This document shows, piece by piece, positions 52,026 through 63,375 of a DNA stretch of 64,000 nt (position 1 is the stretch's first letter; the number at the start of each line of letters is the position of its first letter). The notes beneath the pieces are model-generated. The model did no database searches, was not told the DNA's origin, and worked only from the letters and a program-made list of their open reading frames with translations. The DNA is from Xenorhabdus szentirmaii DSM 16338 (GTDB taxonomy: Bacteria; Pseudomonadota; Gammaproteobacteria; Enterobacterales; Enterobacteriaceae), in NCBI RefSeq assembly GCF_002632585.1, contig NZ_NIBV01000002.1, forward strand, positions 1,816,561-1,880,560, given 5' to 3'. The translations under genes were made by a program, and so were the position numbers.

Positions 52026-54656
52026 ATGAGCGACATTGCCAGAGAAATCACACCGGTCAATATCGAAGAAGAGCTGAAAAGCTCGTATCTGGATTATGCG
52101 ATGTCCGTTATTGTTGGACGCGCACTGCCAGATGTTCGAGATGGACTGAAGCCAGTACACCGCCGAGTACTTTTCGCGATGAATGTATTGGGAAATGATT
52201 GGAATAAACCCTATAAAAAATCTGCCCGTGTTGTCGGGGATGTTATCGGTAAATACCATCCGCACGGCGACAGCGCTGTTTATGATACGATTGTTCGTCT
52301 GGCGCAGCCATTTTCCATGCGCTATATGCTGGTTGACGGTCAGGGGAACTTTGGGTCAGTAGATGGCGATTCAGCAGCTGCCATGCGTTATACCGAAGTA
52401 CGCATGTCAAAGATTGCCCATGAATTGCTGGCAGACTTGGAAAAAGAAACTGTTGACTTTGTACCTAACTATGATGGTACAGAGCAAATTCCTGAGGTCA
52501 TGCCGACCCGCATCCCTAATTTACTGGTGAATGGTTCATCAGGGATCGCGGTAGGTATGGCAACCAACATCCCGCCTCATAACTTGTCTGAGGTGATTGA
52601 TGGTTGTCTGGCTTATATTGATGATGAAAACATCAGTATTGAAGGCTTGATGGAATATATCCCTGGCCCTGATTTTCCTACGGCTGCCATCATCAATGGT
52701 CGTCGTGGTATTCAAGAAGCTTATCGTACTGGCCGTGGTAAAATTTATATCCGGGCACGTGCGGAAGTTGAAACTGACGAAAAAAATGGCCGGGAAACCA
52801 TTATCGTCAATGAAATCCCTTATCAGGTTAACAAAGCCCGCCTGATCGAAAAAATCGCTGAGCTGGTAAAAGAAAAACGCATTGAAGGGATCAGTGCATT
52901 GAGGGATGAATCCGATAAAGATGGAATGCGCATCGTTATCGAAATTAAACGTGATGCCGTCGGCGAAGTAGTCCTGAATAACTTGTATTCATTGACTCAA
53001 TTACAGGTTTCATTTGGCATCAATATGGTTGCCCTCCATCAAGGACAACCTAAGTTACTTAATCTGAAAGATATTCTGTCTGCGTTTGTTTGTCATCGCC
53101 GCGAAGTTGTCACGCGCCGGACGATCTTTGAACTGCGCAAAGCCCGCGAACGTGCCCATATTCTTGAAGCACTGGCGGTTGCGTTGGCAAATATCGATCC
53201 TGTCATTGAATTGATCCGCCGCGCTTCCACGCCTGCTGAAGCTAAAGCAGGGCTGATTTCCCAGCCATGGGAACTGGGTAATGTTGCCGCCATGCTGGAA
53301 CAAGCTGGTGACAATGCCGCTCGCCCTGAATGGCTTGAACCAGAATTTGGTATTCGTGACGGTAAATATTACCTGACTGAACAACAGGCACAAGCGATCC
53401 TGGATCTGCGCCTGCAAAAATTGACAGGCCTGGAACATGAAAAGCTGCTCGATGAATATCGTGAGTTGCTCAAAGTTATTGCCGAGTTACTGTTCATTCT
53501 GGAAAGCCCGGAACGTTTGATGGAAGTTATTCGAGAAGAATTGCAGGCCATCAAAGAACAATATAATGATGCGCGTCGGACTGAGCTGACCGAAAATTCA
53601 GCAGACATCAATATTGAAGATCTGATCAATCAGGAAGACGTCGTGGTGACGCTATCCCATCAGGGGTATGTCAAATACCAGCCATTGTCTGACTACGAAG
53701 CGCAGCGCCGTGGCGGCAAAGGGAAATCAGCCGCACGTACCAAGGAAGAAGACTTTATTGAGCGTCTGTTGGTAGCCAATACCCACGATACCATTCTTTG
53801 TTTCTCCAATAAGGGCAAGATGTACTGGATGAAAGTATATCAATTGCCGGAAGCAAGCCGTGGTGCCCGTGGTCGTCCAATTGTCAATTTATTGCCATTG
53901 GATCAGAGCGAACGAATTACCGCCATTCTGCCTGTACGTGAATATGAAGATGGGTTAAACATTTTCATGGCAACAGCAAGTGGTATCGTCAAGAAAACTA
54001 AACTCAGCGAGTTCAGCCGTCCACGCAGTGCCGGTATTATCGCCGTCAATCTGAATGATGGCGATGAGCTGATTGGTGTTGACCTGACTGATGGCAGCAA
54101 TGAAGTCATGCTGTTTTCTGCACAGGGTAAAGTTGTTCGCTTCCTTGAAGAAGAGGAAGAAACACTGGAAGATGGTACTGTTCGTGTGAAAGGTGTTCGC
54201 GCGATGGGACGTACCGCAACAGGTGTCCGCGGTATCAAACTCAATGAAGGCGATAAAGTTGTTTCTCTGATCATTCCCCGTGGCAAAGGAGAGATTCTGA
54301 CAGTCACCGAAAATGGTTATGGCAAACGTACTGCCGAAGATGAATACCCAAGAAAATCTCGTGCAACTCAAGGCGTCATCTCCATTAAAGTCAGTGAGCG
54401 TAACGGCAACGTCATTGGTGCAATTCAAGTAGAAACAACTGATCAGATCATGATGATCACTGATGCAGGAACCTTGGTAAGAACCCGAGTTTCCGAAGTC
54501 AGTGTTGTTGGTCGTAATACTCAGGGTGTCACTCTGATACGCACAGCTGAAGATGAAAAAGTTGTTGGTTTGCAGCGAGTGGCAGAACCTGATGACGACG
54601 AAGATGACAATACAGAAGTTCCTTCTGTAGAAGGAAACGATAATTCAGAAAATTAA
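52026..54656 (+). CDS. gyrA: DNA gyrase subunit A
   Basis: 876 residues from the ATG at 52,026 ([20 protein letters not shown]; the frame opens six codons earlier). Catalytic Tyr122 is in MRYTEVRM. The quinolone-resistance region reads [14 protein letters not shown] with Ser83 and Asp87, the sensitive form. The GyrA box QRRGGKGKS is present, followed by six beta-pinwheel repeats and an acidic tail ([14 protein letters not shown]). Forms the A2B2 gyrase introducing negative supercoils. Terminator at 54,714. Confidence 0.99.
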   Translation: MSDIAREITPVNIEEELKSSYLDYAMSVIVGRALPDVRDGLKPVHRRVLFAMNVLGNDWNKPYKKSARVVGDVIGKYHPHGDSAVYDTIVRLAQPFSMRYMLVDGQGNFGSVDGDSAAAMRYTEVRMSKIAHELLADLEKETVDFVPNYDGTEQIPEVMPTRIPNLLVNGSSGIAVGMATNIPPHNLSEVIDGCLAYIDDENISIEGLMEYIPGPDFPTAAIINGRRGIQEAYRTGRGKIYIRARAEVETDEKNGRETIIVNEIPYQVNKARLIEKIAELVKEKRIEGISALRDESDKDGMRIVIEIKRDAVGEVVLNNLYSLTQLQVSFGINMVALHQGQPKLLNLKDILSAFVCHRREVVTRRTIFELRKARERAHILEALAVALANIDPVIELIRRASTPAEAKAGLISQPWELGNVAAMLEQAGDNAARPEWLEPEFGIRDGKYYLTEQQAQAILDLRLQKLTGLEHEKLLDEYRELLKVIAELLFILESPERLMEVIREELQAIKEQYNDARRTELTENSADINIEDLINQEDVVVTLSHQGYVKYQPLSDYEAQRRGGKGKSAARTKEEDFIERLLVANTHDTILCFSNKGKMYWMKVYQLPEASRGARGRPIVNLLPLDQSERITAILPVREYEDGLNIFMATASGIVKKTKLSEFSRPRSAGIIAVNLNDGDELIGVDLTDGSNEVMLFSAQGKVVRFLEEEEETLEDGTVRVKGVRAMGRTATGVRGIKLNEGDKVVSLIIPRGKGEILTVTENGYGKRTAEDEYPRKSRATQGVISIKVSERNGNVIGAIQVETTDQIMMITDAGTLVRTRVSEVSVVGRNTQGVTLIRTAEDEKVVGLQRVAEPDDDEDDNTEVPSVEGNDNSEN

Positions 54657-54713
54657 GGGGCATTCATTTTCCTTAATGTTTTAAGATAAATGAGATTTAT
54701 CCTTATTTACAAC

Positions 54714-54742
54714 AAAGCAGGCATTAAAGTGCCTGCTTTTTT
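54714..54742 (+). terminator. Terminator of gyrA
   Basis: AAAGCAGGCA (54714-54723), loop TTAAAG, TGCCTGCTTT (54730-54739), T-run continues. Confidence 0.93.
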
Positions 54743-54856
54743 TGGACGATTTATTGACGAAGAATTTGTAATAAACAAATGCCACTTTGTATTCCTGCTA
54801 CACTAGTATATGCTGTCAATAGTTATTATTAATCACGTTTTTCATCAGGCGATCTC

Positions 54857-57688
54857 TTGAGATATCTATCTTCTTTCCGAACGTCATTAAAGATATCCCG
54901 TTACCTTTTTCGGGTGCTTGGTTTTATGATATGGGCACTCGGCGCCTTACTAACCAGTTTTTATCTATATAATCTTTTTAATACAACCAAAGCAAATATT
55001 AGTGATGAATATAATTTAGACTATAATGTAGCAAATGATTTTATGAGAAATATGCTCGCCTCTCTCCGGGATATTAAGTATATAACAGAGAAATATTTAT
55101 CGCCGGGATATGAAAAAGAGATAATAATTGCCAAAAAATACAATAACCCCCCTTTCTCATATATCCCTCTGAACTCAAATTCAAATTGTGAACTTTTGCG
55201 TGAAAACTCTCATCATAATTTAGATTCACTTGATCAATTAGTTTCGTTCTGGAAGAACAATATTGTTGCTGTAACCGAAATAAACAAAACATTCTTTGTT
55301 GATATACAAAGCATGTGCATGATGTATTTTTCCTCCAATAACACAGCAGTGGAGCCAAATGTTTTACGAAAATCGATTTACGTAAACATTCGAAAGTTGC
55401 TTAGCATGAAAGACCAGGGAGGAGCACAGACTGTATATTGGCTCTTACCCAACCTCAAAGCAAAAGCTGAATCAGGCTGGTTTTATTCCTTCATGCCCAT
55501 CATCGTTAACGGAAAAATGATAGGGGCAATTGGGGTAGAAAAACCTATTCGAATGGACCTTCTACTGAAAAGAAAGAATATGCCTATGACAGTCATGTTA
55601 TTAAACGAACATCAACAGATTGAACTACAATACCCAGCAATAACGGATGATAAACCTGCATTTACAAATTCCAGCTTAAAACTCATTGAGTTTGGTTATG
55701 ACGAAAACTTTACCTCTATAGTAGCGGTACGACGTATGGTGCCGTCTGATGTGTACATTGCCCTCTCGGTACCACTTAGATATGTTTATGAATCAATCAG
55801 AGTTGATATTATTTACAGTGCCATATTGAATACTCTTTCTGCGATTTTTATTATCTTTTTTGTTTGGCTTTTTGAACGAAGAATGTTTTCTCCCGCAGAA
55901 GATAATGCAGTGCAATTGGAAGAGCATGAACAGTTTAATCATAAGATTGTTGCCTCTGCCCCCGTAGGGATCTGTATTCTAAGGGTCAGTGATGGTGTTA
56001 ATATTCTTAGTAATGAATTAGCCCATAATTATATCCGAATGCTGTCATATGATGACCAAAAACGTATCATTGACATCATTTGTGATAAGACAAGTAGTTA
56101 TATCGATGTCGTTACCAGTAATAACAACCACTTGCAAATCAGTTTTGTACACTCGCGATATCGCAATGAAGAAGTTGCAATCTGTGTATTAATTGATGTC
56201 AGCACTCGTGTAAAAATGGAAACATCGTTACAAGAAATGGCATCAGCAGCAGAACAAGCCAATCAGGCAAAATCAATGTTTCTTGCAACAGTCAGCCATG
56301 AGCTGAGAACACCACTATATGGCATTATTGGCAATCTGGAGCTAATGCAATCTCATCCATTACCACCGAACTCCATGCGATTGTTGTCAACAATGAACAA
56401 TTCATCATCGCTATTGCTGAAAATCATCAGTGATATTCTCGATTTTTCTAAAATAGAATCCAATCAGTTAAAAATCGAACCCAAAGATTTTAATTGCAAG
56501 GAAGTCATTTCCCATGTTATTTCAAATTATCTTCCGCTGATGACTAAAAAAGGCCTGTATTTATACTGCTATATTGATCCCGATATTCCCGATATCATTT
56601 ACAATGATCCGATCAGATTGCAGCAGATTGTCTCTAACTTACTCAACAATGCAATCAAGTTTACCTCATCAGGCTGTATCATCATTGAAATGACATTAAG
56701 ACACGGCTATTTGTATACCAGCATCAAAGATACAGGCGTTGGAATTGAAGAAAAATTACAACTTCAGTTATTTGAACCATTTTTTCAAATCAGTGCTAAC
56801 AAACAATTCTCTTCACAAGGCACAGGGCTAGGCCTGGCGATTTGTGAGAAACTCACCAATCTGATGGATGGTGATATTGAATTTATTTCACAAAATAATA
56901 TCGGTAGTATCTTTTCTATTCGCCTGCCACTGTATGGCGTGAAATTTCATGAGGAATCTATTCCTGAACAGCGAGCTCAAAAAAAGGTTCTTCTGGCTAT
57001 CCGCAATGGTTTTCTGGAAAAATATTTATATCACTTTTTGTCACAAAAACAGTTTCAGGTCGCCCTCTATAATGGAGAAGAAACAGATGATGTTGAATTA
57101 TTAATCACAAATCAATCAGATGAATTGAATATTGTTGCTCATCACTGCATAGAAATATCAGAAAAACATATAGGCCCACCAATAAAAATCAAAGAAAATT
57201 ATTGGTTGTATAATACCTATGAATTAAGTGAACTGTATGGTTTATTGGATAACCTGCTCACAGAGCATAATTTATTGCCAGCAGTTCCCGTTTCAAACCA
57301 AACCGCACAAGCGGATACCCGGCTGAGTGCAGTGAAAGTATTAGTCGTTGACGATCACCCCATTAATCGACACTTGCTAGTTGAACAATTAAACGCTATC
57401 GGATTCACAACATCTATGGTGAATGATGGCTTTGATGCTATAGAGCACCTGAAAAATAATTCGATTGATATTATTCTTACAGACGTCAATATGCCCAATA
57501 TGGACGGTTATGAGTTAACTCAATATCTGAGAAACCAAGGTTGCACCAAACCCATTATCGGCATTACTGCCAATGCATTGGCAGAAGAAAAGCAACGTTG
57601 TACCAGTGCAGGAATGAATAGCTGTTTATCAAAACCAGTCTCACTGGCTGTATTAAAAGAAGAATTAATACAGTATATCAATGTCTGA
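54857..57688 (+). CDS. rcsC: Rcs phosphorelay hybrid sensor kinase RcsC
   Basis: 943 residues. TTG start, supported by CAGGCG upstream and by the N-terminus (RYLSSFRTSLKISRYLFRVLG) matching E. coli RcsC. Two membrane segments (about 20-40 and 320-340) flank a periplasmic domain; then HisKA with SHELRTPLYG, HATPase with IVSNLLNNAIKFT and GTGLGLAICEKL, the RcsC-specific ABL region and a receiver domain with LTDVNMPNMDGYEL. It passes phosphate from envelope stress to RcsD and RcsB. Convergent with rcsB. Confidence 0.97.
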   Translation: MRYLSSFRTSLKISRYLFRVLGFMIWALGALLTSFYLYNLFNTTKANISDEYNLDYNVANDFMRNMLASLRDIKYITEKYLSPGYEKEIIIAKKYNNPPFSYIPLNSNSNCELLRENSHHNLDSLDQLVSFWKNNIVAVTEINKTFFVDIQSMCMMYFSSNNTAVEPNVLRKSIYVNIRKLLSMKDQGGAQTVYWLLPNLKAKAESGWFYSFMPIIVNGKMIGAIGVEKPIRMDLLLKRKNMPMTVMLLNEHQQIELQYPAITDDKPAFTNSSLKLIEFGYDENFTSIVAVRRMVPSDVYIALSVPLRYVYESIRVDIIYSAILNTLSAIFIIFFVWLFERRMFSPAEDNAVQLEEHEQFNHKIVASAPVGICILRVSDGVNILSNELAHNYIRMLSYDDQKRIIDIICDKTSSYIDVVTSNNNHLQISFVHSRYRNEEVAICVLIDVSTRVKMETSLQEMASAAEQANQAKSMFLATVSHELRTPLYGIIGNLELMQSHPLPPNSMRLLSTMNNSSSLLLKIISDILDFSKIESNQLKIEPKDFNCKEVISHVISNYLPLMTKKGLYLYCYIDPDIPDIIYNDPIRLQQIVSNLLNNAIKFTSSGCIIIEMTLRHGYLYTSIKDTGVGIEEKLQLQLFEPFFQISANKQFSSQGTGLGLAICEKLTNLMDGDIEFISQNNIGSIFSIRLPLYGVKFHEESIPEQRAQKKVLLAIRNGFLEKYLYHFLSQKQFQVALYNGEETDDVELLITNQSDELNIVAHHCIEISEKHIGPPIKIKENYWLYNTYELSELYGLLDNLLTEHNLLPAVPVSNQTAQADTRLSAVKVLVVDDHPINRHLLVEQLNAIGFTTSMVNDGFDAIEHLKNNSIDIILTDVNMPNMDGYELTQYLRNQGCTKPIIGITANALAEEKQRCTSAGMNSCLSKPVSLAVLKEELIQYINV

Positions 57689-57716
57689 CAATGATTAAAT
57701 TCAAAATAATGATAAT

Positions 57717-57746
57717 AAAATCGGCAACTCATGCTACCGATTTTTT
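57717..57746. terminator. Bidirectional terminator between rcsC and rcsB
   Basis: AAAATCGG (57717-57724) and CCGATTTT (57737-57744), with T-runs on both sides. Confidence 0.75.
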
Positions 57747-57773
57747 ATTAAGCAAGATGTCCAATAGCTCTTT

Positions 57774-58418
57774 TCAAATTTCTTTATCAATAGTGACAGA
57801 AGATAAATAATTAAGCAGTGCAATATCGTTATCTACTCCCAGCTTTAACATGGCTGATTTTTTTTGGCTACTAATAGTCTTAATGCTGCGATTAAGTTTC
57901 TTGGCAATATCTGTCACAAGAAGACCTTCGGCGAATAAGCGTAAAACCTCACTCTCCTTCGGAGATAATCTTTTATCTCCATAACCATTGGCATTCATTT
58001 TTTCTAGTAACTTGGAAACACTTTCTGGTGTGAATTGTTTACCTTTCTGCAAAGCAGAAAGTGCTTTAGGTAAATCAGTTGGTGCTCCTTGTTTTAAAAC
58101 AACTCCCTCAATATCAAGTTCAAGTATTGCGCTTAAAATAGCTGGATTATTGTTCATTGTCAGAACAATAATTGCCAATGACGGATAATGCCGCTTAATA
58201 TATTTAATTAAGGTGATCCCATCTCCATATTTATCCCCCGGCATTGATAAATCCGTTATAAGAACATCTGCTTCTATATGTGGCAAACTATTAATGAGTG
58301 TAGTTGAATTCTCAAACTCACCGACTACATTCACCCACTCAATTTGTTCGAGAGATTTGCGGATGCCAAACAAAACGATGGGATGGTCATCGGCAATAAT
58401 GACATTAAGGTTATTCAT
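57774..58418 (-). CDS. rcsB: Rcs response regulator RcsB
   Basis: 214 residues from the ATG at 58,418 (MNNLNVIIADDHPIVLFGIRKSLEQ, as in E. coli). Receiver aspartate in VLITDLSMPGD, LuxR/NarL-type helix-turn-helix SEVLRLFAEGLLVTDIAKKLNRSIKTISSQKKSAM. Controls capsule, motility and stress genes, and in Xenorhabdus/Photorhabdus-type symbionts insect-host traits. It begins one base after the rcsD stop. Confidence 0.98.
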   Translation of the reverse strand: MNNLNVIIADDHPIVLFGIRKSLEQIEWVNVVGEFENSTTLINSLPHIEADVLITDLSMPGDKYGDGITLIKYIKRHYPSLAIIVLTMNNNPAILSAILELDIEGVVLKQGAPTDLPKALSALQKGKQFTPESVSKLLEKMNANGYGDKRLSPKESEVLRLFAEGLLVTDIAKKLNRSIKTISSQKKSAMLKLGVDNDIALLNYLSSVTIDKEI

Positions 58419-58419
58419 A

Positions 58420-61149
58420 TTATTGGTTACCTTGCTGCAACAGCTTTGTGACAAAGGAATCAATGAGGCTGATGCTATTTTCGATTTCTACTTCATTATT
58501 GTCTGCTATGTGTTTTTCCAACGCCTCACATGATGATCTGAGAAATTTTAAATCTAACATAGCAAACGCACCCTTAAGGCGGTGTACCGTTTGCGAAAGT
58601 AATAAAAAATCATGTCGTTCCATATCAGTATACAGTTTAGTTATATCCATAGGTACTGTCTCTATGAATAATTTTCTATAATCACTGTCTACCAGCTGAT
58701 TATGATAATTTTTGATAATATCGCAGATATTATTACTATCAGTATCATAAATAAGATCAGTGTCCTTTATTGACGTACTTTCTGGTTCAGATATTTCAGT
58801 AACCTCTCCGGGTTCCTCTAAACTGAAATTTTCTTCAATCAGAAGTGATATTGCATTGATAACAGCATGAACAAAGTTGTAATTACATTGAACCAAACCC
58901 GGTTTTACCTTTTTGAATCCTGGTAAATGATCCACTAATAACAGTGTTGGCTTTTCCTCTTTGCTTTGTTTATCCGTAAGGATAATATCGTATTCACCTG
59001 TAACGTTATCTTTACTTTTATCAAAACATGCCGCTCCATAATTATTGAGACAAGTATAAATGATTTTTCTGACCTCGGGATTATTGATATCCATTAAGAC
59101 AGTAATCCCTTCCAGTAGCTGAGGTGTTTCATCAATGCCATCACTGACCTGCGACAAAGGCAGGTTGATGCTATAATGTGTACCTAATCCCAATTTACTT
59201 TTGATTTTAAGGCTTCCTCCCATTTTTTTACATAACTGATTACATAAATAAAATGTCATATCAGAATGGGTAGAATATTTATCTTCTACCACCTTATTCA
59301 AAAATGGGTAATTCAAACTGTTCAAATCTCTTTCGCTTAAGCCTGAACCACTATCCATCAGATCTATCTTAATCTGGCTATCATATTTACCGGAACTATT
59401 AATTATCAGCGATATTTTCCCATAACTGGTGGTTGTCATCGCATAATTAAATAGCAATTTAACTATTTTACTTAACGCGGCACCATCACCAATGAATAAA
59501 GACTCATGAGAAATATTGAAATGGTAATAAAGCCGCAATCCCTTTGCATTTAACGTTGGTAAAGAATCATTCAAAATATCTTCCAACCGTGAGGATAGTG
59601 AAAAAGCCTCATTCACAGGTTGCCAAACATCTGACTCTAATTCATTGAGCAAGGAAATATTTTTTACCCATTCAATAACAAAACCTGATTGAGACAATAA
59701 TTTATCCAATAGTTTATGCTCATTTTCGTCTTGTGATATCTGCTTTAACTGAATAGCAACCTCATTTAGTCCTTCAATAGGATATTTGATTTCCTCGTTA
59801 ATATTTGACAGCATTGAGCGTCTGGCTTGAATATTCTTATCATATTCCCGATGGGCAAGTTGCAGTCTCTTATTAGCCATAACCTCCTGATCTTTGTCTT
59901 GCAACAAAAATAGATAAGTTTCCGGTAAGAAACTGTTGCTATGCATTTTCACTTCATAAATCACATCATCAATAGATGTCTGAATGATCCCATGATGTTG
60001 TTTCGCCATTGCCTTGACTTTATTTAAATCCAGATAGGGTATCAACTGTTCTGCAATTTTGTTGCTCATTATCATTTGGTTTGATTCAAAATCATAGACC
60101 AGCAAACCGATAGGTATATTCGATATTATGTCACTATTCAGAGAATCCTTTATTTTCATATCATGATCCATGGATTCATTTGGTGCAATATATCGCCGGC
60201 GAATATAGAATAATCCACTTAAAGAAAACAAACAGAACAGTAATATTGACAGAAGAAGCCAGACATTTCTGAATAATAAATCAACAATAAGGGCTTTCAG
60301 AGGAACCTGATATGTCAATTTATACGGTAGGATATTAAGTGGCTGAGAGAATTCCAGCCAAAAACCATTCAATGAAACCTCAACTTTATTCGAATCATCA
60401 ATATCGTATAAGCTGGCTGGATTCAGACGGAAATTTGCAGGTAACATATCAACTGATAAAAGATTATTGATAGGTAGATCAAACGCAATAATCGTGGTTA
60501 CTTGCCCTGTTGCATAAAATGCGGCTTTGTAGCTATAGAAATAAATATTTTCTCCACGTAACATATGAATGCGTGAAAGGCTTTCCTTCTCCTCTAATGT
60601 AATTGATTGTTCCAACATTTCAGTACGCTTAGCCTCAGGTGTTAACGTTAGGTAACTTTCCTTGAGCCTCATTTCCGGTTTTAAAAACGGGTGAGTCGTT
60701 ACCAATAATAAATTATTGTCCCGCCCATTGAGATAATATATGGATAAGTATTCACTGCTCGCTCCCCAGAGAATTTCCATATAATTGGAAAGGCTTTTAG
60801 CAAGTTGCAAACTGGTGTCGTTATACTGCCCCAAAATAATAGTATCGATAGTTTGATTGTGATTTTCCAGCCAGTAGACATCAGAGCGTATTTTCAGCAA
60901 TGATGTTGTCTCCTGAGAGGAGATTGGCAAAGTATTAGATTGCTCAAAGATACGATTTGCATGATACCGATACTCATTAATCTGCAATCTCATTTTTGCT
61001 GTTACACTACTGATAGCATATTTTTTCTCCATCAGCCAAATATCAAAATAGTTATACCCGAATAAAAATAGAGACATAAAAAGCAAAGTGACAAATAACG
61101 TGTAAAAACGAGGAATGGCGGATGGCTTGATAGGTGGTTGTTTATACAT
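58420..61149 (-). CDS. rcsD: Rcs phosphotransfer protein RcsD
   Basis: 909 residues. N-terminal membrane segment (FYTLFVTLLFMSLFLFGYNY), periplasmic domain to about residue 300, second membrane segment (LLSILLFCLFSLSGLFYI), a kinase-like region without an autophosphorylation His, and a C-terminal HPt domain with the phosphorylated His in TVHRLKGAFAML. Relays phosphate between RcsC and RcsB. Start ATG at 61,149 with AAGGTTACTATCCAAATAAT upstream. Forms an operon with rcsB. Confidence 0.97.
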   Translation of the reverse strand: MYKQPPIKPSAIPRFYTLFVTLLFMSLFLFGYNYFDIWLMEKKYAISSVTAKMRLQINEYRYHANRIFEQSNTLPISSQETTSLLKIRSDVYWLENHNQTIDTIILGQYNDTSLQLAKSLSNYMEILWGASSEYLSIYYLNGRDNNLLLVTTHPFLKPEMRLKESYLTLTPEAKRTEMLEQSITLEEKESLSRIHMLRGENIYFYSYKAAFYATGQVTTIIAFDLPINNLLSVDMLPANFRLNPASLYDIDDSNKVEVSLNGFWLEFSQPLNILPYKLTYQVPLKALIVDLLFRNVWLLLSILLFCLFSLSGLFYIRRRYIAPNESMDHDMKIKDSLNSDIISNIPIGLLVYDFESNQMIMSNKIAEQLIPYLDLNKVKAMAKQHHGIIQTSIDDVIYEVKMHSNSFLPETYLFLLQDKDQEVMANKRLQLAHREYDKNIQARRSMLSNINEEIKYPIEGLNEVAIQLKQISQDENEHKLLDKLLSQSGFVIEWVKNISLLNELESDVWQPVNEAFSLSSRLEDILNDSLPTLNAKGLRLYYHFNISHESLFIGDGAALSKIVKLLFNYAMTTTSYGKISLIINSSGKYDSQIKIDLMDSGSGLSERDLNSLNYPFLNKVVEDKYSTHSDMTFYLCNQLCKKMGGSLKIKSKLGLGTHYSINLPLSQVSDGIDETPQLLEGITVLMDINNPEVRKIIYTCLNNYGAACFDKSKDNVTGEYDIILTDKQSKEEKPTLLLVDHLPGFKKVKPGLVQCNYNFVHAVINAISLLIEENFSLEEPGEVTEISEPESTSIKDTDLIYDTDSNNICDIIKNYHNQLVDSDYRKLFIETVPMDITKLYTDMERHDFLLLSQTVHRLKGAFAMLDLKFLRSSCEALEKHIADNNEVEIENSISLIDSFVTKLLQQGNQ

Positions 61150-61359
61150 TATTTGGATAGTAACCTTTAGTAGGAATATATCTTGATTAATATAACATCA
61201 CTGTGTAGATAAATAAGCCAGTGTATCTGCTTAATACTAGCAGGTTAGATAATAAAAAGGCCACAATAGTTCGAAGAATGAGCAAACAGTAAAAAAACAC
61301 AATTTTTTTCACTAAAGGGCTAGACACATCAAAGCGATATAGGCATAATCTCGCGCCAT

Positions 61360-61447
<88 letters not shown>

Positions 61448-61453
61448 AATTTC

Positions 61454-61529
<76 letters not shown>

Positions 61530-61535
61530 TATAAG

Positions 61536-61572
61536 AACCCGTTATCTCTCAAAAAGATAACGGGTTTTTTCT
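61536..61572 (+). terminator. Terminator of the tRNA unit
   Basis: AACCCGTTATCT (61536-61547), loop, AGATAACGGGTT (61555-61566), TTTT. Confidence 0.93.
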
Positions 61573-62006
61573 TTTTGCATTTCCACGATACCAAACGGTC
61601 TGTGTGACATATTTGTGACACCATCTTAAAATGGAACATCATTTGCTGTGCATGCTCCGGCAGATTTCTCCTTTGAAACGCAGCAAACGTATCGTCAGCA
61701 CTCCCCATGATGCCTTCCTTGATTTAGTTTGTTCTGGGCGTATTGATGACGCTAATTCAGTACGGTTGGCAATTGCAGACCAATATATCGTCAGTGCCAA
61801 CCAGATCATCCTTCGATAAGCCTTTAAAGATGGCTTATTGGCCTGCTTATTGGCCTGCCTTTTACCTTATCAATTACATGATGCCACTGACTACCTTGTT
61901 TAAACGGTATTGAAAAAGACCGGGAAACCAAACAGCCAGCATACCTGTGCCATTAAATATTTTCGTCCGTAGATTGAAACACAGATAAATAAACAACCAA
62001 GAAAAT
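61573..62006. other. Gap between tRNAs and tyrP
   Basis: About 430 bases. A 62-codon plus frame (61,631-61,819, CMLRQISPLKRSKRIVSTPHD...) has fair composition but no ribosome site; given the tRNA neighbour it may be the end of an old integrated element. No clear repeat of the tRNA end was seen. Confidence 0.3.
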
Positions 62007-62047
62007 AGTAAAGTTTGATTTACACCTGATGTATTACAGATTTGACA
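62007..62047 (+). promoter_or_regulatory. TyrR boxes and -35 of tyrP
   Basis: Strong box AGTAAA-N6-TTTACA (62007-62024; one mismatch to TGTAAA-N6-TTTACA) and a weaker box TGTATT-N6-TTGACA (62030-62047), whose last six bases form a consensus -35. This adjacent strong/weak pair overlapping the promoter is the E. coli tyrP arrangement (tyrosine repression, phenylalanine activation). Confidence 0.75.
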
Positions 62048-62116
62048 GCTATAAATCAATCATTTAACCTGCTGTTCATATAACTATTTTTCAACATAAT
62101 TAAAAACGAGGATCGC

Positions 62117-63313
62117 GTGAAAAATCGCACTATTGGCAGTATTTTTATTGTCGCTGGAACGACGATCGGAGCAGGAATGCTGGCAATGCCATTGGCGTCA
62201 GTCGGAGTCGGTTTTAGCACAACCATAACTATGTTGATTTTCTTATGGGGATTGATGAGCTATACCGCCCTTTTGTTGGTAGAAGTATATCAACATAACC
62301 AAACCGATTCCGGGCTTGGAACGATTGCGAAACGTTATCTTGGTAATCCGGGGCAATGGTTAACAAGTTTTGGTATGTTATTTCTGCTGTATGCACTAAC
62401 TACCGCTTATATCAGTGGATTAGGTGAATTATTATCCATAAACCTTTCTTCATGGTTTAATAGGCCGGTTTCCCTTTCTTCATCGATTATTGCTTTCACC
62501 ATATTTGTCGGCGGGATTGTCTGTATCAGTACCCGTTCTGTTGATTTAATCAATCGGTTCTTATTTACCGCAAAAATTATTTTTCTGGCGATCATGCTGA
62601 ACGTTATGATCCCGCATGTAGATAAAGTCAACCTGATGACAATGCCTGTGGAACAGGGGCTGATTTTATCCGCCATCCCTGTCATTTTTACTTCGTTTGG
62701 CTTCCATGGAAGTATACCCAGCATTATTCGCTACATGGGAGGAGAGACAAAAAAACTACGTAAGGTGTTTGTTATTGGGAGTGCTATCCCACTTGTTGTC
62801 TATATTTTGTGGCAAACCGCCACTCTCGGTGCGGCATCTTCCTCCAATAGTTTTATCAATATAATTTCCCAGAATCCTGGCCTTAACGGCTTATTATTGG
62901 CGATAAGGGAAGTTGTGACTGTACCCGGTGTAGAATTCACTGTTCACCTTGCGATAGCCACTTCATTTCTTGGCGTTTCTTTAGGGTTATTTGATTACCT
63001 TGCTGACCTTTTAAAACGCAGCAACAATGCCAAAGGGCGTTTACAGACAGGATTAATGACTTTCGTTCCGCCATTACTTTGCTCCCTGTATTACCCTAAT
63101 TTTGTCATGGCCCTGACATTTGCCGCTGTTGCCCTTTCCATTCTGGCACTCTTGTTACCTTGTCTTCTTGTTTGGCGCTGCCGCGCAGAAAATAAGGGAG
63201 GGTATCGTGTCAAAGGAGGGAAACCTGCCTTAATCTTTGTCTTCCTATGCGGAATTGCAGTTATCGCCATTCAGATCTGCATCGTGACAGGTATCTTGCC
63301 GAAAGTAGGATAA
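62117..63313 (+). CDS. tyrP: Tyrosine-specific transporter TyrP
   Basis: 398 residues, eleven hydrophobic segments, closely matching E. coli TyrP ([26 protein letters not shown] at the N-terminus; [45 protein letters not shown] at the end). GTG start, with ACGAGGATC upstream. Proton-coupled import of tyrosine at the inner membrane. Adjacent TyrR boxes support the assignment over Mtr or TnaB. Confidence 0.95.
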   Translation: MKNRTIGSIFIVAGTTIGAGMLAMPLASVGVGFSTTITMLIFLWGLMSYTALLLVEVYQHNQTDSGLGTIAKRYLGNPGQWLTSFGMLFLLYALTTAYISGLGELLSINLSSWFNRPVSLSSSIIAFTIFVGGIVCISTRSVDLINRFLFTAKIIFLAIMLNVMIPHVDKVNLMTMPVEQGLILSAIPVIFTSFGFHGSIPSIIRYMGGETKKLRKVFVIGSAIPLVVYILWQTATLGAASSSNSFINIISQNPGLNGLLLAIREVVTVPGVEFTVHLAIATSFLGVSLGLFDYLADLLKRSNNAKGRLQTGLMTFVPPLLCSLYYPNFVMALTFAAVALSILALLLPCLLVWRCRAENKGGYRVKGGKPALIFVFLCGIAVIAIQICIVTGILPKVG

Positions 63314-63326
63314 TTGATATTTGTTT

Positions 63327-63362
63327 AAGATTATCCGCACCAGCATGAGTGCGGATAATCTT
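63327..63362. terminator. Bidirectional terminator between tyrP and yfaZ
   Basis: AAGATTATCCGCAC (63327-63340), loop CAGCATGA, GTGCGGATAATCTT (63349-63362), perfect 14-bp stem between converging genes. Confidence 0.9.
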
Positions 63363-63375
63363 GGTCAATCCGTTA

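Noticed and set aside
52080..54428. Open frames on the minus strand inside gyrA
   Set aside because: Ser/Arg-rich antisense translations of a certain gene.
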